The position numbers and the translations under genes are program-made. The notes under the pieces are model-generated. The model did not search any database and was not told the origin of the DNA. It saw only the letters and a list, made by a program, of their open reading frames with translations. Positions 12,601-27,600 of a stretch of 64,000 bases of DNA are shown here, one piece after another. The stretch comes from Phoronis australis (lineage: Eukaryota; Phoronida; Phoronidae): assembly GCA_002633005.1 (NCBI GenBank), contig NMRA01000101.1, positions 281,695-345,694 on the forward strand, written 5' to 3'. Every line of letters starts with the position of its first letter. Position 1 is the first letter of the stretch.

Positions 12601-15600
12601 TTGCATGACTTGTGGACTGCAATGAAAGCGAAGTCTGTGAAGCACATTTTGTTTAGAACCAATCACATTTGTTGTAAAAATGCATGCCAACATTTGTTTA
12701 CTTGGGGGTGCAAATTTTCTATAGTATTTTTTTTAAAGAAGCATTTTTGTGAAGCTGTTCTGAGTAAGCTGATTCCTGTATTCATAACCCTATATTAACA
12801 TATTCATAGCCCTTTATTAACATATTACCCAATACTGAAATTCATTCTGTGAATTTGAAAACATGTGGGTTTAATAGTATAATAAAAAAGTATATGAAAA
12901 TAAAAGTCATACCACCCATACAAATATTTAGCTTGTTTGTATCATTAAGTACTATAAGTGTAAATTGACAGTTTATTGTGCCCTTGATAATTTTAAGAGT
13001 TTTGGTTTCAATGATGTAAACAGATTGATTGCCTAAAACTTAATATTGCAGAACTCTCAATTTTGTTTCTAGGTTAGAAAGTAAAGATTTAAAATTAAAA
13101 AAATTTAAAGTAAAATCTGTGTATTGTTGGAGATCAAGAATCTTGACCTTGGGAGTTTGGAGAGCCCTTGTTCATTAGTTCTGCAGCAAAGCCTGGCTAA
13201 TTTGTTTCTTGCACAAAATTTTAACTACAGTAGAGCCATCTTTCAAAATATTTGAATTTTATGATAGTTATTCTCACTTTAGCTGCTATTTGACCTTGTA
13301 CAGTTATCTTAATGTCATATAGAGTACTAACAACAGACACGTACAAAGTGCACCAACAAGCTTGCCAACCAAGTTATCAACAGGATACAACACACAACAC
13401 ATCTAGTCTACAATGCATTAGGGGTTTTTAACTTCCTATGATATGCCCTGCTTGACCTCCTTCCATCTCATCATAACCATATCGCATGTGATCAGTTTTT
13501 TGACCTAGTTTATTTCAGTTGTCCCAAGGTTAATTAAATTTGAATGAAAGCTGGACACAGGCTAAAAGCATGCTTGCTCCGTTCTCAAGACAATGTGCTT
13601 GGTAACATGTTTGGAACCTTTTATCGTACTTTTCTGTTAAGTTTGTACTTTCGCTCTTTAACTATTCCGAAGTTTTGATGGTTCGAGTTATTAGTTGGTG
13701 AATGACGTTTTATTTAGAAATTTTTTTATAAACATTCACCTTTTGACCCACCTTGTTAGTAGAAAACCTCCCAAGTCAGTCCCAGCACATCTTGAATGCC
13801 TATCCCCTTTGAATCAGAGAACGCTTAGTTGAAACCTTCACTGCATAGTGGCTTAGAATTTTGCAGACTGTTATAAATCACAGATGTGATTCACACACAA
13901 GAGGCCCTTTGAAGGTCAAAGTAGTTACTTGTGAACCCTGTTCTTAGTCTTAATACTGTCCCAATTGGACTTTGTAAGTAAACACAGCTTAACAAAGGGT
14001 TTATGGTTCTGGCTGAGAAGATAATTGGTTTATTACCCCCATGTGGATTCTGAATAGCAGAGCCCAGAATATCACTGGAATTATTGTTTTCAGTATAGTT
14101 CAGTAGCAGCCCGTCGTTAACACTGTTGAAAACACGACTAAACTTTTTGTTTGAAAGTTTGATACAGAGCCACTCGTACTTTTGAAACAGTCTCCTTTCT
14201 TCAGATGTGCAGCTATGTGGTAAAACTATTGTTGTGACAATGCAAGAACAATAGAGATGTGTTGTGCATGTTGTCACAATAGCAGTAAATGTGTGGTCAG
14301 GCAATATTTTAGTTGTGCATTTAATGTAGTGGACTATTTTATTTTTCATTGTCCAGCTGAAACTTCCTTCATAAGAAAACAAAAATGATTGTATGCAACG
14401 TATTTCAATATTTTGAGTAGCCTTGTTGGCATTTGGCCAAATATCTGCAAAAGTTCTGAAGTTATTGATTATTTTCTGAAAGTCATAAGTTCAATGTAAT
14501 TTTGGACTAAATACAATACATGGCAGAATTGATGCCATGCATCACTATGGCTTATTGAACTGTAAATGCAATTCACTCTTAAAGTTGCTGAAGTCACTAT
14601 TAGGTTTGATATGTACTGTACCACTTTAGCTTTATTTAATCACGTGACCATAATTTCTTGTAAACTTTATCACAAGTTGTAAAACTGCTTGTTTACTGTC
14701 ATAAGCTTTGTAAGATCTATTTTTGTATAGATAAACAAGATAAAATCTTAAAACCACTGTCACAATTTTTTAAATCATTTCGTTTTAGTTTCAACTTTTT
14801 TCATTAAAATTACTGAAAGTGTCAATTGAATAGCACCTTTTGCAAAAAATACAAGTTTTTGATACAATTAATTCTTTATAGTATATTGAAGAACAGTGCA
14901 TATATCATGGTATCTCAATATAAGATTCATTTTAATCCAATCAGGCATTTCTGTCATATGATGTTCCAAAGTAAGGTGAACATTTGTGGGTTCCTCAAAA
15001 GTAGAAAATGGTGTTGTCTTTAATGTTGAACTTTTGTCCTACCTTCCATTCCTTCTTTTTCATTCGTTGAACATTGTTTTCTGTCAGGCAGCCTAGCCTC
15101 AATTTCACTAATTTTAGCCTGCATTGCCTTCATGTCATCTCGCAGCTTGCCAATGGTGCCACCTGTGGTTTCATTCTGGCCTGTGTTGACTTTGATGTTA
15201 ATAACGTGGTTAACATCTTCATTCTTACATCTTTCGTATGTCAATTGTCCTTGCGCGACCAATTGCACAACAAACAAGTTCACTGCCGTGACAAGGGCCT
15301 TGGTGAACATATATGGTGTCATGATCTTTTACAACTTTAATTTCTGACTCACTCTCAGTCTCAAAGATAGTTCTCTTCTGCGTGTCCTAAGTTACTTTAT
15401 ACTGTTTAAATTGTTAATTAGTTTGACCTGGGAGTATTTCCCGCTTGAGGTCAACTTGCAGTTGATAAGTTTTTGGCTGTTTTATTTTTGTATTTCCTGT
15501 CATTGTGTTCCAAATAACTCACTACCAAGGGATTAGCTTATCTACTACTGTACTAGCCAAAAGTATTCAGACTAAGTGACCCAGAATTCCCTGTCATGAT

Positions 15601-18600
15601 GGCTGGGTAGAAGCTGAATTTATCATCAGAGTAGACTTCTCTCATTTCCGAGAATGAAGGAAAATTGAAAAGAAAGTTAAGGTGGTTAAGCCATTTTGTA
15701 ATTAGACTTTAGCTGCCCTTTAGGCTCTTTCATATTGACTTAACTCTGAGCAGAGCGTCGACGTAAACAGCGCAGTTAACTGGACTGTTCATACTGGCTT
15801 CTATATGAACATCGAAGTAAACAGTTGGTGATGCCGTCGTCACCGAAGTTATTGCAAGGTAGCGCTGCACGCTAAGATTTTTTTGGTGCAAGAATTTGGG
15901 AACATTTACATGTGCTAAATGACATTAAACTTATTTTTAAATCGATTGGTTGTTATTAGAGCAAAATATAAGCAGCTATCAGTGACGACACTACCCTGTA
16001 ACTGTTGACGAAAACAGTGGCACCTGGCAAAAATTTTGCTGTGTCGACGCTGCGCTATGAAATCCACCTGTTAACTGCGATGTTAACTGGAGCTGTTCAA
16101 TGTTATCCAAGACCGGAGTTAAGCATTCATACTGACCGCAACTCTCCAAACCATCGATGCGTTGATGTTAGTATGAAAGGCCCTTAACAGTAACAGTAAC
16201 TAGTCATTATTTGATGTTAACAGGAAAACGGTATTTCGTCTGATTACTTTTGTCTTGTGCTGTATTGGTTTCTTCAATATGAATTAATGCCCAGGCTCCT
16301 TAAATTGGGAGGTACAAAAATCTGGTTCGGAATTCAGCTAAGCATGAGTGTTTTAAAACAAAATTTTAAGGGGTTAGGGAATGGGTATTTTCCCAAACGA
16401 TGAATTTGCTCATGCAAAATGCCTTCACTATTTTTCACATGAATACAGTGATGTGCACATGGACCTAAAGAACCATTTTACATCTCATTCAGTAAGAAGC
16501 GGTTATGTTGATTTGTTCTTGAAAATAGCAGGTGTCGTTGAAACTGACTATTCGTTACCCAAGGCTAACCAAACTGTGTACTTTTGGAGCTAAAATCCTC
16601 ACAAGATAGTTTTCACAAAGACACTCAGGTGCATTCAAGGTAGTCTTAAGTACTAATTAATTGGAGGGGGCACTATTTATAGCATTGGGAAAAAGTGAAA
16701 ATTTGGAAATTTTGAGTGTGGGTGTCCAGTCGAATATGGACGATAAACTGTATGAAAATGATATTTATGTTCTAAGTTACAGAGATTTATATTTTATTTA
16801 GCTTTAAATTAGTAACTGTGTTCCTTCAAAAATGGAACAATTTTATACTGATCGTAGATTTTAAACTTAGGAAACGGGGTTTTCTGAGTATTCAGTCTGA
16901 TTTTTCTTTCCCTTGCTTTTCTGGTGGCCATGATATACAGTTCTTGTAAATTGCTTTTAGTTCTATACTGGGCTTCACCTCCACTATTCAAAATCCATAA
17001 GGGCTAATAAAACAATTATTTTCTCACCCAGGGCCATAAATCCTTTGTTAAGCTGTGTTTACTTACAAAGGCCAACTGGGGACAGTCCTATGATTATGAG
17101 CAGGGTTCACAAAGAACTGCTTTCCTGACCTTGCATGTCAATTTGGCCATGGTGTAAAACCCATCCACAAAATTCTAAGCCACTATACTAGCTAGTTACC
17201 CCTTCCAAGCCCGCAATGTCAATTTGCAGATACTTTTTTCTCAAGTCTTTATGCTGAAAGAGTTAAGAGAACACGGCCTCAGCCCAATCTTGGTCAAGAT
17301 TCGCATAGACAAATCACATTGTGTGGAATCTGAAATTTTACCTGAAGTGTGCTGCAGGATTGGTCAGTTTTTATGTTGGGTTTTGATTACAGTTTGATGG
17401 CTTTGGATGTGGATTATCTTAGGAAGTTTATGTCTGAGTAATCTGACTTGGTTCTTGATTTATGTCATGATATAACGTAGCTTAAGTATACAGCAATTGT
17501 TGACAAAGAGGGAAATTCAAAACAATTTACAATATTGTTATTTTGACAAATTAATGTTAACAGTTAAAGGAAACTACTGCCTAGAAATGAAAACAATGTT
17601 CATTTTCTCATGATTGTGAATATTTAATTTAATCAGTGTTTTTTTTGGAATTTGAACAAAATAACAACACTCCTTTACTCATTTCTGTTCCAGATGAGAG
17701 TACCAAGTGTCTCCAATTAAAGCTGACAGACGTAGATCTAGAGGACTCACATTATGTGTGCCAGTCTGTCTGTCTTGAGGCACAAGACGAATCAACAACC
17801 TCATTGCCTGCTTATACAGCATTGATAAGTAGGTCGTCGGAAATATTACCCGTAACAGGCGACTGTATAACTGTACATCCACCTTGGTAAGTTGTTGTTG
17901 GTTGCTCTCACTCACTCTGGCATTTAAACTCTGCAATTTTTCATACTTTTGGACTTTTGCTAGTTCTTCATTTATTTAGCATGCAATATGGCCGACAAGT
18001 GCAATTCTATTTTGTTAAATTGCTCCATAGTAAAGATTAAGAAGAATTTAGTCTATTAAAAGCATGGTTTTTCAGCGTGTAAATTTCAAAACAACATTTG
18101 CTAAAGATCCCATGATTTACAAAAACGTAATCACCCATTGGAAAGTGGAAAATGATCATTTCGACAATTTGTTTTGTCAGAAATGGAGAATAATTGTAGA
18201 TGGATTTTCTTTTTTGTGTCTGGAAAATTTGTCATGACTGTCTTAAATTAAAAAACTCAATAAGTTGAAATTAATAAATCTGAAAATCTTTTCATGATCT
18301 CAAAGACACATCAAACAGAAAATTTTATTTTGATTTTTTTTAGAAAAAATGTTTTTCCTTTTCTTTTAAAATGCATGACGGAAATGTCCGTAATTGTGAA
18401 ACCCTCCTCGTAAAATCAAACTATAATGTCAGATACAGTCAAATATTCAACATCGAGTGCTTTCATCACATTCATAGTCAAATACATGCACACAAGTTAG
18501 AGTATTTAAAGCTCTTTATTTTCTTTAATCACCTAGGCAACAGTTGGATGTTTCAGACAGGCGGATTTTGTTCTGTCGACATATCACCAGTACAAGTTCT

Positions 18601-21600
18601 CATCTTAAAGCTGAGGTGAAAAATTCACAAGATAATGGCACGTTGCCTCATCCGGTGATTTGGGAAACAGTAGCTAGGTGGCGCTGTCCATGCATGACTG
18701 GTACGCTACATAGATTTTGGTCTCTCAGGCATTTTAGCAGGTCACTCAATGAATTTTGTTTGTAAGAAACAATAGATTGTTTAACGTATTAAATGATAGA
18801 TTTAACTTTTGGAGTATTAAGTGTCAACAATGGAATGTGGAGACTGACTCTGTTGTTCAATGTCATAACTGTGATCACCACTAGCTGGCGCCCTGTTTCA
18901 CCAGTAACATAAACTAGGAGAGTAGTTATTACCAAACATTGTTGTATACTGCAACCACTTTATTGTGTAGATGTCACAAATTCACACGCTTCTAAAGGTT
19001 TGATTTTTTGACAGTAGTCACTTGTAGATGTTCTAGATTTTGAGAACCAGTTTGAAGTGGATAAAACTGGTTCTCAAAATCTGGAACCATCGTAAGTGCA
19101 TGAGTTACCTTTTTTAATTTTTTCTTATTTAACTTAAGACCTCATTCATACTTGGCAATGCTCAGCTGATCCTGCCAATTGAGTTCTGTCATGCTACGCA
19201 TGATTGACCGATTTTTCTGGTCAATATTAGCTGCAGTGAACTTGAGCCACAGTTACATAAAGCTTCTGACTTTTCAGATAAAAACCAGTCATAAACGGAT
19301 CCAGTTCAGCAATAATTGGAGATCATCTGGAGTGTATATCACTTGTTGTCGACCTCTAAAGCTGGTGTTTGGTGCATCGTCAGACAAAGTTTAAATTCAT
19401 TCACCTTGCCAATTTCTCAATTTGCACGATTTTGGCAGACTATTGGTCCATTTGTTGATAATGGCCAGAAATGCCTTAGTGATTGTTAGCAGATCCATCG
19501 TCACGGAGTAGCACCAAATTCACATTCTTTAAAATATGAATACTACCTTCGATCTGACTCAAAACCACTGAGACCCAGTGTGTGGGATTCACTGAGCATG
19601 ACCCATTATGTGTATGAAATACAACGTGAGACATGAAACCAATGCTAGTCCGAGGTACTGGGAAAGCAATTGAAGGAGAATGGTGAGCACTGACCATGAC
19701 TGGTGATGAAAATCACTTGAATGCTGGAAAAATTTTGTCTGATGGTGTACTGACACCCGATCAACACTCCCAACAATTTCCTATTGTCAGCTGATAATAC
19801 CATTGTTTAACCTCATCGGATCAATGTCAGAATTTTTTGGTCATGATAATTGATACACACTCAAAATGAACAAGGCATTCTTTACCCTGCATATTTGTGT
19901 CCTTTGAAGTAAATGGTTTCATAGCCAACCAGCCAGCTGTATGAATATTAGGGTCAAAATACTGCTGGGAATTGCTGCATGTTAACAACAATTAATAATA
20001 GTAATGGAATAGTGGTGTCTAGAATTACTGTGCAAAACAAAAAGGCGACACGTTACGTAGGCCTTCTACAGAGTCTGACCTGTGGTTACAGACACTGTGG
20101 TTTAATTTTGCTGCTGTTACTCTTCAAAGCTACCAGCCTGCTCGAGGAATTTTTTGCAAATATTTTTTTAAATGTTTATGTTACCTATTACAGTTTTCAC
20201 TATAATTGCTGTACTTTGGTAAGTGAAACACCAACCGACATGGTGTTCAGATGTTTCATACTCCATCCAGCATTTCGGCACCAGGAATCTGCTCCACCTG
20301 TTGTCTCCTTAATATGTTTCTGCAGGTTACATTGACCTGTTATCACCTGCATTACCAACTGCAGTTGAGACCTGGTCAGACTCAATAGCTTGGTAGTTCG
20401 AATGGGAGTTACCCAGCTCACTAACCTCTTTTGTTCTTCTACAGTTACTTCTGTTAGTCCAAGATGTTTTCTATCCTTTTAATGACCAATCCCTTATTCC
20501 ATGTTTGGCTCATCAATCAGCTGCCTCATCACTCTGGATGCCAATGTGTCCAGGCAACTGTGATATGGTTATATTTACTAATATTTAGGTTAGTGATACA
20601 TTGCTGAACACTAATGTTACTTCACATTGTTTTTAAGACATTAATAGCTACCTGACTATTAGACAGGATAGCTGCAGGTTTATTTTGGATTCCTTTTCGA
20701 CCAGTTCTTCTGCAACTTTAGAAATTGGAAAACTGGGGGTGCATGCAAAATCTGGGAGTCAAATAGCAGTTGCCTTTTTTCACTTAAAGCTTAAGTGAAC
20801 AATCTAATAAATGTCATTTTTGGGCATCATTCCTTGGTGCTTGCAACAAAGAAAAGTCTGTTGTACACTTGTGACACATGAATGCGCTATTTACTAAATT
20901 TCTGCAACATCTCAGAAAGTCGGTTTGCTGGTATTAGAATACTGATATCTTATAATGAGGTGAAAAACAATTCTGATAATTTGTTTTAAGGTATGCAACC
21001 TTGTGGAAGAAGAACTGTTGATTGAAAAATTAGCAAAACAAAGAACTTGGCCAATAGGTGACGTGCAAGGGAGAGTGTAATTGTCGTTGACATTAATTTT
21101 GTGTCAAATTTTATTGGGTCATTTTTTTACCCATGTTGTTCTGACGTTGTTTATTTAGTACAGCTTGTTCCAAGACTAGCACTCTGGATACAAATTAAAG
21201 TGCTTGCGAAAACATCAGCAGTTTTGATTTTATTTGAATGACTAGCAAAATTACCCTGGCTTGAAGACATTCCAATTACTGGTATTTTTGTTCCCAGTGA
21301 AAATGCTTATTAAAATACTAGCGGGTATTTGGTTTAGTCAGTGGTGGTAATTAAGCATACAGAGTGTACATCACTCAGTTGTTGTTGTCTGCCAAAAGAT
21401 GTCACTTCAGTTTTCTATAATGAATCTTGCTGTGTTGTCTGCTGAAATGTAGGATCAAATCCTCAAAACCAGTAGCTGGGTACAGAAATTACCGGTACTA
21501 ATGTTTGGAACAATGTTAAAGTTTGTTGGTATTAGTCATGTTTAGAACATGCCTCAGTGTTCTGTAGGTGCACATGTCTTTTCTTCAGATCACTTGATAA

Positions 21601-24600
21601 AGTGCCAAGACTGCCCATCGTATTCCTGTGATCAAGCATCAAATTCCAAGGTAAATTAAAAGTTGGTTGTGACAGTTGATGAGCACTGTCTTCTCCAAGT
21701 AGATCTACTTAATGTGCCAAGTTATACGTTAAGGACTGTTTTAGTATTCAAGTCCATGTAGTTTAATGCATAGCATTGCGAATCTCACATTGTAACAAGC
21801 AAAAGTAGTATAAACAGAATGTTGCGAAAACAACTAAAGCATTTTGTTTAGAAACAACATAAAGCAAGCTAACACTGTCAACTTTTTAAAGATTGGAACT
21901 TTGGCTTCAGTTATTTTGTTAAAACCTTGACTTAAAAACACCAGGGTTTCTCATTTGTGTGGATGGGTTGTAGTATTTGAAATACAAAACACCAGGTTTT
22001 CCATAAGACTTGAGATTTCTTTTACCTATATTCAGCATGCTCAAGCCACTCTCCTGTAATCCTCTTGTCTGGGTCAATTGTGTGTGAATTGTAAATATTT
22101 GAACACTTCATGCCTATGTGTTTGATTTCACCATAGTGATCTCAAGTGTTTGAGATTCTGTGGTGAGATCTATTGTGTGTTGGTGAATTGTACATTGCGT
22201 AGTAGAATTTATTTTTTGAGATGTGACCCACTTGATAGCTGTGCTAGCCTGGCAAATGCCAAAGTCAAATGTTTGCTGATCACTGCCCACAATGCTAAGA
22301 ATGTTCAGAGATTACAATGATAATGTTATGATAATATTATGATAATGATAATTTTTGTGTCATGGGTTCAGTAAGGAAAGACAAGATTCCATTGACTACA
22401 GTTTCACTCTTTTATTTCAACCTTCACAAAATACCCAACCCACTATGCTCTATCCTCTCATTGCTCCAATTACAATTACCCCAAGGCGAGGTTTCCATTA
22501 TTTTGCAGATGTGTATATGCATAATTAAAATGGCTGCCTGTCCCTCCACAGTCATAATTATTATTAACAATATAAATTATAGGGACACCGTGGGTTTTGC
22601 AATGCCGATGTTAAAATAAGAATATTTATATTAAATAAACGATCAGTTTCGGTGAGTTTTTAAGTCATGCTTTTTGCTTTGTATAAGATTGTTTGTCTTC
22701 ACTGATTCAGTTTTTAGTCACAGTAGCATCAGTCCAAGTTTCATTCCTCAGTGGTCATAGTGAGAACGAAACCAACTTCAAGTAACAGTTCTGGAGGTGT
22801 CGTTGCTGATGATGATAACAGCACGTCAATTAATTCTAATTTGTGATAACTATATTCTATGCAGTTGCAATAGCAATGCAAAGCTGTCTTTATTGCACTG
22901 AGTGTTGACTGAAATTTGTGACAAACTTTCTCTTCCTTACAGCCTGATGGTGACATTGATTTGTGTTGCACCCAAGGAAGCGTTGTGACCCACTTAACAA
23001 CACACAAAGTGCCCTCTGTTGTCTATGATTCCATCTTAGACTGCATTGAAAATAGCAGCAGTTCTGGGAGCAATCTGGTGTCTTTTCAAGCAACAATTCT
23101 TCGAGTTTTTTGTTCCAAATTGTCAAGGAATGACATCAGGTAAACACTTCTGAGTGAAAATTCCAGTCCCTGTTAAACTTTCTTTATTTTCTATCATGGT
23201 GGTCTAGGTGGAAACTAATGGTCTATTTTATTTGCTAAATAATTCAAAAAAGTAAATAAGTCTTGCGTCAGCATTTTGCCTTGTGTAGATTTCCAAATGA
23301 AGAAAAGTACACAATTTACAAAGTGCCAAATCTGCTGACTAAATTTCAAAAAATCTGTTTATTTAAAAACATTAAGTTAAATAGACTAATAGGAATGACA
23401 ATAGGCTCATCTGTTCTGACTTCCCCAATTCCATGTTTTAATTATGTTCATGCACCACTCATGAGAGACTGGATAATAGCCAGACATGGATTTTGGGGAT
23501 GGTCTTGGGTGATTTGGTTATGTAATAGCTATTCAAAAATAAAGCATTGAAAAGCATCATTTACTTTAATTTATAAATTCAGTGTATTCATGATCTGCAA
23601 GAACTGTTGCATTATTGCATCGCTGTTGGAAATGAAACAAAGATCCGATGCCTTGGTGGAACATGGCACTAAATTTCTTGAATCAGGGCTTTCTAATTTT
23701 TGTCCACTTTTGTTGTCAAATGTCAACAAGATGGTTTTTGCTTAGTGTTAAGAGGAGTTTCTGTAATGAGGTCATGGCAAGGATGTTTGAACTACGGATG
23801 CTGTTTATAAACTATGTCAACCTCTGCTCATGTGAAATAACTAGGTGGAGGCTGGTTGTTGAAGACTTGTATGGATGTTTCTGTGAGGTGGTCTTGCCAG
23901 AAAAATGTGAACAACTTCAGTCATGGGCGGATGTCATCAGCAAGGGGGAAGGCTCTGTGTGTGTCTTCAAAGATCTTGAAGTGAAACAGAGAATTACAAA
24001 AGACAGGTAAAGGCTCACTATAGAGTGATTTGAGTGTTAAGTTTGTTTGAATCAAATGATGGCAGAAATGATCTTTAAGATAACTGTATTCTCCATTGGC
24101 CTGAAGTTGTGAATCTTAGCATGAAATTTAGTTGGTTGTTGCATTCCCAGAATTTCCTCCAATGACCGATGATGTGGTCTTCAGACATAAATTATTCTGT
24201 CAAATATGTGATTTTTCTCTCTCTTAAACCTGTCTTCAGTCCACAGTCAGTTTTATCATGACACTGAATATTGTTCAGCAGTTTGTTCCAGGCTCTTGAG
24301 TCATGACCATTATGTTCAGACAAAAATGTGCGGAATAAGACCAGCCAATAAGAGTAATTAGAGTTTATAATTGACAACAATTTATTGAGGAAAAGACCAT
24401 TTATTTTGTTATTAATTCAAACACATTTGAAAACAATTGTAATGCATTTTGCTTAGCACTGGTGTTCTGAGTGAGACTGCCTTTGTAAAGGGCTAAGGAC
24501 CCAGCATAAAGTACTCATTTGTGGTTTATTGCCATGGCCTTACAAAACTAAAAAATCTGAATCCATCCTAGGACATTTTGAGACAATCCATAAACAGTGC

Positions 24601-27600
24601 CATGTAAAAGTATTAGAATGCCTTCATTACCAAGAATCAAAGTTCTAATAAATAAGTATTTAATGTGTTCACAGTCTATCCATAAATTATAAAGTATATT
24701 TTATGAAAATACTTAATATGTGCATGAGTCTTCATATTCACACGATTCTATTTTTTAAAGCAAAGTAATTTTTCATGGAAATTGCCAAATTTTCCACAAA
24801 AAGGAATTCTGCTCTCACGAAACTTTAAAATTCTGTTCTTTTATTCCATTAGGAACAAAAACTTGCCTGAGATTTTCTTTTAAGGCTTTTAGCCTGACAG
24901 CTCTGTATTTTTTCAATAATGACGTCTTCATTTTTGGTAGCAGAGCGCTCCTGGCTAAAATGCCTTTCAGAAGATCCAAACACGCTTTTGTAGTGAATAG
25001 AATAAACAGAATTTGCTAATTTCACGTGAAACATCGTGTTAGTGAAAATTACGGCAAGATTTTTTATGAAGAACTGCAGCCACATAGTTACGAACATTTG
25101 TGCAATATCTTAAATTTGTCCGTCCATAAAAAACTTCTGTGGTCATCAAAAGTTTTTAAAATGTATACTTTGCGTGTCTACAATTAAGCATTCATTACCT
25201 ATTTTAGATCCTTGTTAGCAAAGATATTCTTTTCAGTGTCATCTTAAGTATGAGCAATGTTAAGTTTTAAGAAATTATTCTCAAATACTCAAAATGCACA
25301 CCAGTCTGCACTTTGCTATGACATTTTTAAAAACATGCGAGTGACCCGCTGTCTTGATGACCAGCAATACCCCCTTGGTAATCTTGTGAGCATGTTGAGC
25401 AGACGATTAATAGGAATACCAGCGCTGGATGTCGCAGGACCGTGCACAATCAGAAACAAATTGGTTCATGACTACAGGGTCTTGCCATCTTTAAGGCTCC
25501 AGAGGATGCTTTTTCTTATTGTGAGATTAATTTATAAGTTGATTTAATTTAAGGTAACTCGTTTAATAGGTGATTTCTTTTAAAACTTGTTATGATTATG
25601 TTCAATATTTATGTGCATTGTAGCTCATTCTTTCCTTGATCAAATTTTGAATATCTCATTCTTAAGAAATACATGTTTTATTTGAAATTTCATACTCAAG
25701 GTCCATCAAAAAGTCAAACTGCTGTACTGTATGAGGCTCACATTATCACTGGTGGCTTTCAAGGATGTTGCTGTACCCTGATTTATTTTCATTTTAGTTG
25801 TCCTGGTTTGTTTACCCTTATCGAGAGTCTTTGGGCCCCATCTCAAGTGACTGCCCGAAAGGTGGATAGTCAAAACAGCACTGAAAATGTAAGATCTCGG
25901 TCTTTGCATTATATTATCTGTTGTGTTTGTAAGACACTATATGAAGCTAAATTTTAACTAGGGTGTAGATACAATTCTGAACACCAATTTGATTCTCTAA
26001 AAACCATGCACAGACCAGCAAACACCAAGCTTGTGGTTCAGATTTCGTAGGATTTTAAAAAAAATTCCAAAGTTGGCTAACTTTGGAAATGGCTGATCAG
26101 GTTGAGGTGAAACTTTCGCACGCTGTGTTTTATGCACAGTTGTCCATGATGCTATTAGGAATTGCTTTTTAAACTTCACCTTTGCAAGACGGGCTATCTG
26201 AAATAAGACTTAATGTATGATTTTTATGAAAAACATAAAGTTGCATGAAACGAAAACTGTTACTGCATTTTTTTGAGATATGTTGAATATTTAAATCGTA
26301 CAAAATTTGGTCTTGTTATTGAATGGATACTGTTGTTTTGATAATGCACCTTTTGCTAATACTTACTAAAGACATGGTCACATGACCCAATTAATTGCAT
26401 GGATTTGTAATTTGAAGCACAGATTTGGCATTTTAAGGTCTGGGACTGGGACCGAAGATGTAATTCAGAGGCAGAGCCATAGAATCATTTGTACGCTATC
26501 TATCTTGGGTGGTTATTTCATTTTTAGCTTTTCTTAAGATAAATAACTGCTACCTGTTAATAATAAATTGCTTTAGGAATGCTCCAGTGGACCTGCCAAG
26601 ACACCTCCCCATTTCTGCTACCAAGTGTCTGTACTGAGGCACCAGTCAAAGTGTGACCTCACTAAACAGAAGTCTGTGCGAGACTTGACCAGTGTCCATC
26701 CCCGTACTCTTCGGGAGATCCTACAGGTGAGTGGGAGGGTATGTGTGATGTTAAGATGGTGGGTTGAGGTAGAGAATGATGTTAAGTCTCAGCCCATTGT
26801 GGGGTGAAACAGCAAAAAGCCGTAATGTATCTTCTTGTGATCGAATTTCTATTGCACCCTTCCTTCTTTTGTAGGTAGACCTTTTATTTGAAAGAAAGGC
26901 AGAATACTTGTGTTATTAGGAAAAATTTCTACAAATTTGCTCTTGATTCTTGTATTCATTGCACAGTAGATGCATGCATTATTACTTCTAATACAATCTT
27001 GGACTCTTTTGTGTTGGTCAAACTCTAGATTTCCATTACAAGAAGAAGTTTCTACCCCAAACATTATTGGATATTGACTTTAGCCTGGTTTTAGTAATTC
27101 TAGCACATCATATTCAGGTGTTGTGTTCCTTGTGAAACCAGAGAAGCAGATTTGTATTAGAATACTTGTGTCTTTCGAGAGACCTTTGGGTGAATATGTC
27201 GAATTTTAAAATCCGCCCAGTGGACGTAGCCGCCCTGGTTGTTTTGGTCTTGCTGCTCACTTCAACTTTGAAAGTGGTGACAGCACCATGCTGAGTGTAG
27301 GTTAGGGTTCGCCTGACTCATGTTATAAACCAACCTTGTCTGATTTCACTGAAAAATTGCTCCTACATATTTTTGTGTTATCGTTGGGTGAATTTGTCTT
27401 TATTGTAAACAACTATCCGTAATTCATTTTTGAAGCATCAAAATTAACCCAGAAATAGCAAAGTTACCGCTTGTGCTTTATGGCTTAAATCTTGAATACT
27501 CCAGCACACTGTCCAAAATAGGGCTCACAAAATAAATCTGCCACCAACCTGAGACAGTCATGTGAGGATAGCCCTATCTTACCTGTATGTTGGTGACTAA

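Noticed and set aside
13891-14382. 163-codon minus-strand open frame between the two exons of the nested gene
   Set aside because: The two exons splice together in phase without it, it has no recognised homology, and most of it lies in a dispersed repeat copied at 16930-17240.
20380-20425. GTTCGAAT-like motif as a possible tRNA B box
   Set aside because: No correctly spaced A box or cloverleaf on either strand.
23263-24010. Longer open frames around 23263-23550 and 23648-23844 as SPIDR exons
   Set aside because: Only 23845-24006 matches SPIDR; its acceptor CTAG|G continues the phase left by 23139 exactly, so upstream frame extension is intronic.
25257-25547. 96-codon open frame in a SPIDR intron with protein-like composition near its end
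   Set aside because: Flanking SPIDR exons (23845-24006 and 25798-25888) join in phase and match the family without it; no known domain.
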